From Defluviimonas sp. SAOS-178_SWC (GTDB lineage Bacteria; Pseudomonadota; Alphaproteobacteria; Rhodobacterales; Rhodobacteraceae), in contig NZ_CP156081.1 of NCBI RefSeq assembly GCF_039830135.1, forward strand, positions 3,210,001 through 3,274,000: a stretch of 64,000 nt of DNA. Reading direction: 5' to 3'. Shown here piece after piece: positions 1-8,119 of the stretch. Made by a program: the position numbers and the translations under genes. The notes under the pieces were generated by a model. It did no database searches, had not been told where the DNA came from, and saw nothing but the letters and a program-made list of their open reading frames with translations. Every line of letters begins with the position of its first letter. Within the stretch, counting starts at the first letter, position 1.

Positions 1-594
1 TCGGAGGCCGGCACGATGGTTCGCCTAGCGGTCGGATCAAACAGCGCGCCCTGGCAATGCATCGCTTACAAGGACGGCAGCACCGCCGGCGTCATGTTCC
101 TGGGGGACGACAGCGCCGGCACGACCTCATCGCCGGGCCAGACCTATGCCGATGGCGACGCCGGCGGACCCGACTGGTGGCAGGTGACGGGTGCTGCTTC
201 GCTCAACATCCGTTCCGGGCCGGGAACGGACCAGGCCGTGGTCGGCAAGGCGGCGAGAGGGCAGCTCTTGCGCAACCTGGGTTGTCATGGCACCGGCGAG
301 GATCGCTGGTGCCATGTCGAGGCCGATAGCGGCGCCACCGATGGATGGGTATCGGGCGCCTATCTCTCGGAAGGTGCCGCGCCTGCGGCGACGGGGATCG
401 GGACGACCGTTCCCTCGGACAGTCCGCTCAAGCCCGATCTTCATGTGCGCCCGACCGGCGAGATCGAGGCATCCTGGTCCTCGGGATGCACGGTTCTCTA
501 CAATCCCGCACGCAGCCGGATCAATGCCGGCGCCAGCTGCTCGGAGGCGCAACTAGTCGCCTCGGACCTCTGGGTCGAGCGCATGAAACAGTGA
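1..594 (+). CDS. SH3-domain secreted protein, 5' end outside window
   Basis: The frame is open from the first base, so the N-terminus, probably with a signal peptide, lies upstream; the first in-window ATG is at 16. A bacterial SH3 (SH3b) domain is visible around residues 60-118 (LNIRSGPG, then NLGC, RWC and GWVSGAYL), followed by a small C-terminal module with GCTVLYNP and SCSEAQ. SH3b domains usually bind cell-wall peptides or ligands outside the cytoplasm. The gene at 2098 has the same two modules in the same order, so the two are paralogues. Function beyond an envelope or secreted role is unknown. Confidence 0.75.
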   Translation, partial: SEAGTMVRLAVGSNSAPWQCIAYKDGSTAGVMFLGDDSAGTTSSPGQTYADGDAGGPDWWQVTGAASLNIRSGPGTDQAVVGKAARGQLLRNLGCHGTGEDRWCHVEADSGATDGWVSGAYLSEGAAPAATGIGTTVPSDSPLKPDLHVRPTGEIEASWSSGCTVLYNPARSRINAGASCSEAQLVASDLWVERMKQ

Positions 595-727
595 GACTGG
601 CCCGGACACCTGCTCGATGAGATGACTGTCCGGTGTCCTCGTCCGCTGCGGCATACCCGGATTGCAGCAGCATGGCGCCGCCACAGGATCGATCCCGTCT
701 AAGGCCAAATGTTTCCATCCTGCCCAC

Positions 728-1762
728 TCACGATCTGCGCAAAGTTGCGGAAGGCAGCTCGCCGAAACGAAGGCGGTACTCACGAGCAAATCGGCTGAGA
801 TGTGCGATTCCGCATTCCCCGGCTATTTCGGTGACTGTGGAAAATGGACGCGTCAGCAACATTTCGCGGGCGGCTTCGAGACGCTGTGCGGCAAGAAATG
901 CCCTTGGCGTGCATCCGAGGATCTGCTTGAACGAGAGCTGGAGGTATCTGATGCTTACTTCTGTCTCACGCGCAATGTCGGATATGGTAAGTGGGACGTC
1001 GAGATTCTGGCGTATGAACTCCTGGGCGCGCCGTACAACTCTTACCGATCCTTCAAGCCGTTCGGGCCGCAGCTTCAACGCATTGGTTGCCAACAGCAGC
1101 TGGAAAAATGTTTCGACGATAAGTGCCTCCAGAAGGCGACCTCGCTTGTCCGAATTCCCAAGGGCATAGCAGTTCAGATACGTTGACGCATGCTCGGTCA
1201 GAGAGATCAGCGGGCCATCGAGCCCTTCTGCCCCGGACTTCTCGATGAGCGTGAATTCCACGGATCCGGTAAGCCGCTCGTTGCCTTGAAGAAGGAACCG
1301 GTCCAGCCGTTCGGTCGACAGTGTCGTGGCGATCCCGTGAAAGCGCCCGGAAGTCGCCCGCAACTGCAACTCCGCCGGACCCGGTCTAACAATGGCGGCC
1401 ACATCGGAAGGGGCGTCGAAGTCGGATCTTCCGAGACCCACGCCCATTGCGCCGGTCATCATCTTCTCGTACCGGATGATGTCGATGTCGGGCAGCTGAA
1501 GGACGCAGTTGGTGGCAACGGCATTGGTCACCGAAATATGCCCATCTCCGATAAGTCCGCCTTCGACGGCGAAGTAGCCTTCCTCCCGGTCCGAGAAACG
1601 CAAGGCTCTGACGCCTTCGGCGTGGCTGCCATAAGCAGCGGCAAAGCCGGAGCGGACCATGTCCTCTTCAAACCGGTGGCCGCGGACTTCTATCAATTCC
1701 GAACCCTCTCGCACATATGAACCGTGACGTTTCAGACGTATCCGGGCTAAGATCATCCGCAC
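728..1762 (-). CDS. AraC-family transcriptional regulator
   Basis: The 344-residue protein has a poorly conserved N-terminal sensing region and a C-terminal double helix-turn-helix of about 100 residues. The latter shows the AraC pattern: FIRQNLDVPLTISDIA, VSIRYLQLSFK, then a second helix-turn-helix around VTEIAGECGIAHLSRFAREYR. Such proteins usually activate neighbouring genes when bound to a small effector. The gene faces away from the SH3-protein gene at 2098, with about 335 bases between them. An inner start at the VRSGFAAAY methionine is possible. The effector is unknown. Confidence 0.85.
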   Translation of the reverse strand: MRMILARIRLKRHGSYVREGSELIEVRGHRFEEDMVRSGFAAAYGSHAEGVRALRFSDREEGYFAVEGGLIGDGHISVTNAVATNCVLQLPDIDIIRYEKMMTGAMGVGLGRSDFDAPSDVAAIVRPGPAELQLRATSGRFHGIATTLSTERLDRFLLQGNERLTGSVEFTLIEKSGAEGLDGPLISLTEHASTYLNCYALGNSDKRGRLLEALIVETFFQLLLATNALKLRPERLEGSVRVVRRAQEFIRQNLDVPLTISDIARETEVSIRYLQLSFKQILGCTPRAFLAAQRLEAAREMLLTRPFSTVTEIAGECGIAHLSRFAREYRLRFGELPSATLRRS

Positions 1763-2097
1763 AAAGATTATGATAACCGGGTGCCTCGCAAGACCTGTAC
1801 TACTGCGCCAGCCTAGCAGAGCATTGCCGACATGTCGCGGCTTTGACGTCCCAAAGCAATTTCAACCTCGGTACAATCTCTGTCCGATGTGAATTCCGGG
1901 CAGATTTAGTGTTTGGGATCGTCATCCTCCGCGCTTCGGCTAGCTCGGCATCCGAGGTCTTACTAGAGTCTAACCAAGACCCTGACCTGCGGTGGCGGAT
2001 CCCATGCTGTTGCTTCCGTGTCATTAATTGGGGCAGTTGCACCCCGGATTTCTATTCAGGACTTGGCCAATGGTGCCACCAATTGGAGGAGGGGCGA
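1763..2097. other. Intergenic region between AraC gene and SH3-protein gene
   Basis: This is the divergent control region. A reading frame continues upstream from 2098 to 1843, but its composition (Cys- and Ser-rich, no signal peptide) does not look coding. A very strong ribosome-binding site (GGAGGAGGGG, about 2086-2095) lies just before the ATG at 2098 and decides that start. No convincing promoter was found. Confidence 0.5.
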
Positions 2098-2994
2098 ATG
2101 AAACTATTACACGCAGTTGCCACAGGCTTGGTAATCGGCCTTGCCGCGGTGTCGGGCGATCGTGCCGAGGCAGCAGGGGCCGCTAGGGCCGTGGGTGCGC
2201 CGGTGCTGTCGCCAAGCCTGTCATTGCCCCAGAGGTTCGATACGGAGAGGTTTCTGATCGAGGTACAGGGCGGCCCGGATTTCTGGGTCATGACCGGTGT
2301 GCCCGCGGGCGACACGCTCAACATGCGATCCGGTCCGGGCACCGGTTACGGCGTCATCGCACGTGCCCAGAACGGCCAGATCTTCCGCAATCTCGGCTGT
2401 CGCGGCTCGGGCAACTCCCGCTGGTGCGATGTCGAGACCAAGAGCGGAAGCGTGCGCGGCTGGGTCAGCGGCCGGTACTTGCAAGAGTCCGGTGGCGGCG
2501 CGTCCACGGGCAGCGCTTCCGGTGACGTGCCAGAGCTCGCCCTCAGGAGCGGCGGCGAGATCGAAGTGCGTTGGGGTTCGGGCTGCACGATGCTGTACAA
2601 TCCGCGCGGAAACCGGATTCAGTCGGGGTCAAGCTGTTCGCGTTCGCAGCGCAGCCGGTCCGACGACGCGGTGGCCCGCCACCTGCGTGAACAGGGCGGC
2701 AGCACGGCTGAAGGTGGCGGCGGCGCGGTGGACATGCGCGGCGTCGGTCTCCTGACGCAGGGCGGCCCGCTGATCGGCAGGATCACCTCGAAGAACTGGC
2801 GCAGCTATGCGCTGAACCTCACGGCGACCCGTGACGGATTCACCTGCACCGGTTCTTTCGACGAGGCGCCGGGTAGCCGCAACTCGATGAGCACGTCGAT
2901 CCACTGCATGAACGGCGACAGCGGCAGCGCCATCCTGAAGGGCGAACTCCTAACCTTCAGCGCTGGCGGCAAGGGAGGCTACGTGCGGTTCTGA
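2098..2994 (+). CDS. SH3-domain exported protein
   Basis: The start at 2098 follows a GGAGGAGGGG ribosome-binding site and gives a typical signal peptide (basic MK, hydrophobic stretch, cleavage near GDRAEAAG). The 298-residue protein then has an SH3b domain (LNMRSGPG, NLGC, RWCDVE, GWVSGRYL), a short module with GCTMLYNP and SCSRSQ, and a C-terminal domain of about 100 residues (GVGLLTQGGPLIG to GGYVRF) that the upstream paralogue lacks. Conserved cysteine pairs suggest disulfides in the periplasm. The molecular role is unknown. Confidence 0.75.
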   Translation: MKLLHAVATGLVIGLAAVSGDRAEAAGAARAVGAPVLSPSLSLPQRFDTERFLIEVQGGPDFWVMTGVPAGDTLNMRSGPGTGYGVIARAQNGQIFRNLGCRGSGNSRWCDVETKSGSVRGWVSGRYLQESGGGASTGSASGDVPELALRSGGEIEVRWGSGCTMLYNPRGNRIQSGSSCSRSQRSRSDDAVARHLREQGGSTAEGGGGAVDMRGVGLLTQGGPLIGRITSKNWRSYALNLTATRDGFTCTGSFDEAPGSRNSMSTSIHCMNGDSGSAILKGELLTFSAGGKGGYVRF

Positions 2995-3084
2995 CAATTG
3001 GCCCGCACGGCCGTGCCCCGCCAGCCAATCACCTCACCGGCGGGGCCATTCATCAGGCGAACCAGAGGTGTCCGAAGGAGCGAA

Positions 3085-3860
3085 ATGGCAAACTTCCCTA
3101 CGGACGCGGAACGGTTCGGCTGGCTTGAAAGGGACGGCGACGACTTTCCGTACTACCGCGGCTCACCGGTCGGAATTTCGACGGGCGGATGGTTGGTGGT
3201 GCTGGCGGGCGTGGCGCTCGGCTTCGCCGTTCTCCTGCTTGGACCGAGGTTTGTCGGCGCAGGATCGGCGCGTTTCCTGCTCGCATTCCTTTTCTGGGCG
3301 ATCCCGCTCGCGGCACTCGCACTAGTTGCGGGACGGGATTGGACCGCGCTCTTCCGACGGCTCAGAGCAGTCGATTTCCTTTGGATGATCGGCTTCGCAA
3401 TCCTCAACGCGCTCGTCACCCTCGTCACCGGATCGCTCATCACGCATCTGACCGACGCGACCGCCAATACGGCCGTGACGGGCGCCGGGCAGATGGAGGC
3501 GGGCCGGGCGCTACACTTCTTTGCGATGACCGGGATCCAGCTGATCGGCGAGGAAGTGACGTCGATCCTGCCGTTTCTCGCCCTGCTTTACTGGTTCGGT
3601 GGCCGCGGCGGCGTGGGACGCAAGACAGCCATCACCCTCGCGACGCTAATCGTCGCGGTCCTGTTCGCGGTCGAGCACGGACCGACCTATGACTGGAACC
3701 TCTTGCAGATGTTGCTCGGGGTCGGGGTGGCGCGGATCGTGCTGCTTCTTCCTTACACATGACCAAGAACCTCGCGGTCTCGGCGGGGGCGCACATTCTC
3801 AACGACTGGATGTTCTTCGGTCTGTCGATGTTGAACGCCGCAACCTCGGCGATGACCTGA
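3085..3860 (+). pseudogene. CPBP-type membrane protein, frameshifted near the 3' end
   Basis: The main frame runs from ATG 3085 to TGA 3760-3762 and encodes a multi-spanning membrane protein with weak CPBP (Abi-type) intramembrane protease motifs: GEEVTS near the middle and EHGPTYDW later. The usual last motif (HxxxN-like, here GAHILNDWMFF) is not in that frame. It is found directly after the stop in the next frame (ATG 3759 to TGA 3858-3860). One missing base in the CCTTACACATG stretch would rejoin them. The stop and the new ATG overlap as ATGA, so translational coupling is the alternative. The EExxxR arginine of active CPBP enzymes is also absent. Confidence 0.6.
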
Positions 3861-3885
3861 ACCCTGCGTTCGGGGAGGAAACAGC

Positions 3886-4659
3886 ATGAGAAGACCTGCC
3901 TGGACGATCGGTGTCGCCACCTATCTGGCGTACCTCGCGCTGATCTTCACTGCCTGGGTCGTGATGGGGGTAGACTACCGGAACCTTGTCGGTGCCGACG
4001 TCGTGTTCAAGAGCGTCGTTGTGCCGCTGACGCTGGGCGCTCTCCTGCTCGCGCCCGTCATAACCTGGCTCGGCTGGTGGCGGCCGGTCATGATCGAGGA
4101 ACGCTGCGGCGGGCCCGCGTGGGCTATGTGGACGATGTTGGCGGTCATGGTAGCCACGATCGTGACGGGTTTTGCCTCGACCGACTGGTCTGCGCTGGCG
4201 ATGGGACATGTGGTGTTGATCGCGCTCGCCGGCATGCTGGTCGGCTTCAACGAGGAGGCACTGACCCGCGGCATCCTGATCGTGGGTTTCCGTGGCTCGA
4301 TCCGCTCCGAAGCATGGGTCTGCATCTGGTCCGCGGCTCTGTTCGGGCTCTTGCACCTGATCAATGCCTATTTCGGAATCGGACTGGTCGGCGGGCTGAT
4401 GCAGGTCGTGATGGCCGGATGCGCCGGCTTCGGGTTCTATGTCCTGCGTCAAGTCTCGGGGGGATTGCTGCTACCAATGGTCATGCATGGGCTGTGGGAT
4501 TTCGCGAGCTTCACCCGGCAGGCCTCCGGCAGCGAGCCAGCCGCGATCACGCCCGTGTTCCAGTTCGGCACCTATCTCGTCGCGATCATAGCCGTCGTTT
4601 TTGTCCTGCGCCATCACGCGAAGCCCGCAGCGCGGATGGTCACACCGCAGGTCACATGA
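3886..4659 (+). CDS. CPBP-family intramembrane glutamic endopeptidase-like protein
   Basis: This 257-residue integral membrane protein has about seven hydrophobic segments and clear CPBP motifs: NEEALTRG (EExxxR), FGLLHLINA (second motif with His) and MHGLWDF. CPBP proteins are membrane-embedded proteases (Rce1-like) used in prenyl-protein processing or bacteriocin immunity. It follows the frameshifted relative by 25 bases after a GGGGAGGAAACAGC ribosome-binding site. Its last residues (about VTPQVT) are read from IS66 DNA that joins at 4639, so the native C-terminus is lost. The core motifs are intact. Confidence 0.8.
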   Translation: MRRPAWTIGVATYLAYLALIFTAWVVMGVDYRNLVGADVVFKSVVVPLTLGALLLAPVITWLGWWRPVMIEERCGGPAWAMWTMLAVMVATIVTGFASTDWSALAMGHVVLIALAGMLVGFNEEALTRGILIVGFRGSIRSEAWVCIWSAALFGLLHLINAYFGIGLVGGLMQVVMAGCAGFGFYVLRQVSGGLLLPMVMHGLWDFASFTRQASGSEPAAITPVFQFGTYLVAIIAVVFVLRHHAKPAARMVTPQVT

Positions 4660-4900
4660 CTATCCCAGTTCGGAGGTGCCCGAGATGCCGGCCGTGCCGC
4701 CTGTGCGTGAGGGTCACCGCTGGCGTTTCAGCGATGCGCAGCGCGCCCGCATCCTGGCCGAGGCGGCGCGGCCCGGTGCCAGCGTCTCCGAAGTGGCGCG
4801 ACGCTACGGCATCGCCCGGCGCGTGCTCTGCCGCTGGCGGCAGGAAGAGGCGGTGCGGCTCGTGGATGTCGAGATCGCCGATGGGGAGGTGGCGCCATGA
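4639..4900 (+). pseudogene. tnpA: IS66 tnpA remnant
   Basis: This is the C-terminal half of the IS66 OrfA helix-turn-helix protein (FSDAQRARILAEAAR, then VSEVARRYGIARRVLCRWR). The N-terminal part present in the other copy (33488-33700) is absent. One base is missing after CATGAC (4660) compared with the intact copy. It overlaps tnpB by four bases (ATGA). Confidence 0.75.
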
Positions 4901-5250
4901 CCTTGCTGCCTGCCGGCGTCAAAGTGCACCTGGCGTTTGGCTACACCGATCTGCGGAAGGGGATGGACGGTCTGGCCGTGCTCGTTCAGGAAGTGCTGCA
5001 TCAGGAACCGTACACCGGGCATCTCTTCGTGTTCCGGGGGCGCAATGCCAGTCTCATCAAGATCGTGTTCTGGGACGGCACCGGTCTGTGCCTGTTCACC
5101 AAGAGGCTGGAGCATGGTGTCTTCGTCTGGCCTGCCAATATCGAGCCGGGACGGACGCTTTCTCTGACATCAGAGCAGCTCTCGCATCTTCTGGAAGGGA
5201 TCGACTGGCGGGCGCCGGACCAGCGCTGGCGACCGGCGGCGGCGGGCTGA
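4897..5250 (+). CDS. tnpB: IS66 family accessory protein TnpB
   Basis: The 117-residue protein is the typical IS66 Orf2 protein: it starts MTLLPAGVKVHLAFGYTD and has LRKGMDGLAVLVQE, the FVFRGRNASLIKIVFWDG core and RLEHGVFVWP. TnpB is needed for IS66 transposition, but its biochemistry is not settled. The start overlaps the tnpA stop by ATGA. It appears intact even though the element is dead. Confidence 0.85.
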   Translation: MTLLPAGVKVHLAFGYTDLRKGMDGLAVLVQEVLHQEPYTGHLFVFRGRNASLIKIVFWDGTGLCLFTKRLEHGVFVWPANIEPGRTLSLTSEQLSHLLEGIDWRAPDQRWRPAAAG

Positions 5251-5307
5251 AAGACCTGCGGCGCATTGACTCAGGGCGGTGATAGCGGCGTGGGATGAGC
5301 CTGCGGC

Positions 5308-6906
5308 ATGGTACAATCGACCATGTCCATCGACCTTGCCAGCCTGCCGGAAGACGTGGAAACGCTGCACGCGCTGATCGGCGATCTGGTGCGCGAGCGG
5401 GACAGCGCGCGGGCCGAGGCGGAGGCCGAGATCGCGCGGCTGCGAGGCATTCTGAAGACGCTGCAGCGGATGCAGTTCGGCCGCCGATCGGAGCGCCTCG
5501 ATCCCGATCAGCTGCAACTCGGGCTCGAGGATGTGGCCGCCGATCTGGCGGAGCTGGAAGAAGTTGCGAACAGCCGTCCGGGCAATCCGCGCTCGCCTTC
5601 CGACCGGGCCGGCCCGCGCCTGAGCCTGCCCGATCATCTGCCGCGCGACGAGCGTGTCGCCGATGTGGATGCGGAGGTCTGTCCCTGCTGCGGCGGGTTG
5701 CTGTACCTGATCGGCGAGATGGTCAGCGAAATGCTGGACCATGTGCCGGCGCAGTTGCGGGTCGTGCGGATCCGCCGGCCCAAATACGGTTGCCGGACCT
5801 GCGGGACGATCCACCAGGCCCCGGCGCCCGAGCGGCCGATCGCGAAGGGGCTGGCAACACCGGCACTCCTGTCACATGTCCTGATCGGCAAATACTGCAA
5901 TCACCTGCCGCTTTTCCGGCAAAGCCAGATCTTCGCCCGCCAGGGGGTCACGCTGAACCGCTCGACGCTGGCGAACTGGGTGGCGGGCGCCGCCTGGTGG
6001 CTCGCCCCGATCCGGGACCGGATCGCGGATCACGTGATGTCGGGGGAACGGGTCTTTGCCGATGATACCGTACTGCCGGTGCTCGACCCCGGGCGCGGCC
6101 GGACCCGCACCGGGCGGCTCTGGGTCTATGCAAGGGACGACCGCCCCTGGGGCGGGAACGATCCGCCGGCGGTTCTCTATACCTATAGCCCAGACCGGCG
6201 GGCCGAGCGGCCGGCGGCGCATCTCGAACGCTTCAGCGGTATCCTGCAGGGTGAGCGGGAACCGTGGCCCCAGTGGGGCCGCGTAAGTCCCGCGAACGGC
6301 TATCCCGGCTTCGAACCGCTGGCCGCACGGCGTGACGTCGATCTGGCTGCTTGCTGGGCGCATGCGCGGCGGAAGTTCTGGGAGGTGCATCAGGCCATCG
6401 GATCGCCCATTGCGCAGGAGGTCCTGCGCCGGATCGCGGCGCTCTATGCGATCGAGGCGGAGATCAGGGGAAGATCCGCCGCTGGCCGGCAGGCCGTGCG
6501 GAACGCGCGATCTCGCCCGATCATTGATGATCTGAAACCCTGGCTGGATCTGCAACTGCCACGCCTGCCACAACGCAGCGGTCTTGCCGAGGCGATCCGC
6601 TATGCGCTCGCCCGCTGGCCGGCGCTCTGCCGCTTCCTCGACGATGGCCGGATCGATCTCGACACCAATACGGTCGAACGCGCCGTCCGCCCGGTCACGC
6701 TCGGCCGCAAGAACGCCCTCTTTGCCGGGTCCGACGGCGGCGCCGACAGATGGGCCACAATCACCACGCTGATCACCACCGCGAAACTCAACAATGTCGA
6801 GCCCCAGGCCTGGATCACCGATGTCCTGCAGCGCATGGCCGAGGGCCATCCGATCAGCCGCGTCGATGATCTCTTGCCCTGGAACTGGCAGCACAGCTCG
6901 AACTGA
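5308..6906 (+). pseudogene. tnpC: IS66 transposase TnpC with insertion in catalytic domain
   Basis: The 532-residue reading frame has the N-terminal coiled coil (about residues 10-60), a zinc-finger-like CPCCGG motif and the IS66 DDE domain (ADDTVLPVLDPG; later TNTVERAVRP and GRKNALFAGS). It is 14 residues longer than the copy at 34402 because an extra GEREPWPQWGRVSPAN replaces VD just before GYPGFEPL. That segment normally holds the second catalytic aspartate (DGY), which here reads NGY. The frame is open, but the enzyme is probably inactive. The start may be 5308 or 5323. Confidence 0.75.
6255..6293. repeat. Nested inverted repeat inserted in IS66 transposase gene
   Basis: The outer arms GCGGGA (6255-6260) and TCCCGC (6288-6293) enclose the inner arms GGCCCC (6266-6271) and GGGGCC (6275-6280) with an AGT loop. 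The segment is absent from the second IS66 copy. It adds 42 bases net, so the frame is kept. Confidence 0.7.
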
Positions 6907-6963
6907 CGCCAGAACGTGTCAGGAATGGACGCTTGCGAACGGATCAGGGAAACAGGGACGCTG

Positions 6964-7265
6964 CTATTTGCGCCGGCCGCGCATGCCAAACCCGGGCGGG
7001 CCAAGCTCGTCGGGCCCGCCCTCTTCTGTGTCGTCCTCATCGGTCCGATCGGCCCAGAGCAGCGTGACGGCGTGTCCTTCCTTGCCGACACGGGCCTGCT
7101 CGTAGATCTCCACGCCGTCCCAATCGGTCTAGGCCGCGGCCGGGTTTTCAACCATATTGGTGTAGTCCGGCTTTGCGTAGAGGATAGCTCGCGACGCCCG
7201 CGTCAGATCGAAGAAAATCTCGCCTTTGCCGCACGTAATCCATGGGAAGTTGCGGTGTCGCTTGT
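6964..7265 (-). pseudogene. ImmA/IrrE metallopeptidase, C-terminal remnant with stop codon
   Basis: Read on the minus strand, this matches the C-terminal third of the ImmA/IrrE protein at 36016-36846: KRHRNFPW, then DGVEIYEQARVG, GHAVTLLWAD and a closing GRRK. A TAG codon replaces the Trp of AAAWTD. The HExxH part is missing. It adjoins the IS66 right end exactly as the intact gene adjoins IS66 copy 2. The coding similarity is clear but far lower than that of the two IS copies. Confidence 0.75.
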
Positions 7266-7348
7266 CTGACGTCAGCCCCCCCGCGGAGAGATTTAGAGTT
7301 TTTGAGCAAAGGAGGGTTCTGGTTCATCGAAGCCGCCAAGGCGCGAAG

Positions 7349-7507
7349 ATGAAACAGACACCCGGAACCGTGAAGCCGACGGCGGAGTCGATTGTGAAGG
7401 ACATCCGCCGGCGCACTCGCAAGCACCATTCGGCCCACGAGAAGATTAGGATCGTGCTTGAAGGGCTGCGCGGCGAGGACAGCATTGCTGAGCTCTGCCG
7501 GCACGAT
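7349..7507 (+). pseudogene. IS3-type orfA N-terminal fragment
   Basis: MKQTPGTVKPTAESIVKDIR followed by KHHSAHEKIRIVLEGLRGEDSIAELCR is the start of a known IS3-family OrfA group. The similarity ends after about 53 residues. The frame then runs on into IS6-type transposase sequence, so this is a fusion of two broken elements. Confidence 0.65.
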
Positions 7508-7555
7508 GGGCGCAGAAGTTCGGCCGCATCACGTCCAGGAGACCCGCCTTCAGCG

Positions 7556-8032
7556 ATCACGGTCCTCCGGTTGCTGGCTCTGGATGAAGCCTTCCTCAAG
7601 ATCGGTGGCAATATCGTCTATCTTTGGCGTGCTGTCGATGACGGGGGAGAGGTACTCTATGTGCTCGCCCAATCGAAACGGGGCCGGAAAGCAGCAATGA
7701 AATTGTTGCGAAAATTGCTAAAATGTTAGGGCTATGTGCCTGATGTGATCGTGACGGACCGCCTTCGGTCCTACGCCGTCTTGCGCGAGCTGGACTTGGC
7801 CGAACGGCATGTGATCGGCAGGCTGTCAAACAACCGGGCGGAGGTTTCACATCAGCCCACCCGACGCCGAGAACGTCAGCAAATTCGTTTCAAGACGCGC
7901 GGATGGGCGCGGCGCTTCCTCTCCTCCCACACCAACCATTTCAATGTCCAACGCCATCTGATCTCTCGCCGCATGCTGAAGACCCTGCGCGCTGCGGCCG
8001 CTGCGAACTGGCGCGAGATCGCTTCGGCCTGA
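7556..8032 (+). pseudogene. IS6-family transposase remnant with in-frame stop
   Basis: The IS6/IS26-type DDE core is recognisable: LDEAFLKIGGN with YLWRAVDDGGEVL (first Asp), VPDVIVTDRLRSY (second Asp), NNRAEVSHQPTRRRER (Glu) and FNVQRHLISR. The N-terminal zinc ribbon and helix-turn-helix are missing, and a TAG at 7727-7729 interrupts the frame between KLLKC and GYVPD. It cannot make an active transposase. Confidence 0.75.
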
Positions 8033-8119
8033 GGCTATCTTCGGAAGGTGCTGCCGGCCACCCCGAGTTGCTGTGATAATGCCGTCTGACCGCTTACAGC
8101 GCTTAGACCCGGTTCGTAG

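Larger units (their letters stand above)
4639..6936 (+). mobile_element. IS66-family element, left-truncated and inactive (copy 1)
   Basis: This is nearly the same sequence as the complete element at 33401-35988, but homology starts only at 4639, inside tnpA, so the left terminal repeat and tnpA N-terminus are missing. The right end reads GCAAGCGTCCATT on the complementary strand where the intact copy has GTAAGCGTCCATT. The DNA just beyond the right end (GAACGGATCAGG...) matches the flank of the intact copy, so the two share ancestry including flanking DNA. The transposase also lost a catalytic residue. Confidence 0.85.

Noticed and set aside
1843..2097. N-terminal extension of the SH3-protein frame
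   Set aside because: The very strong ribosome-binding site and signal peptide place the start at 2098; the upstream residues look non-coding.
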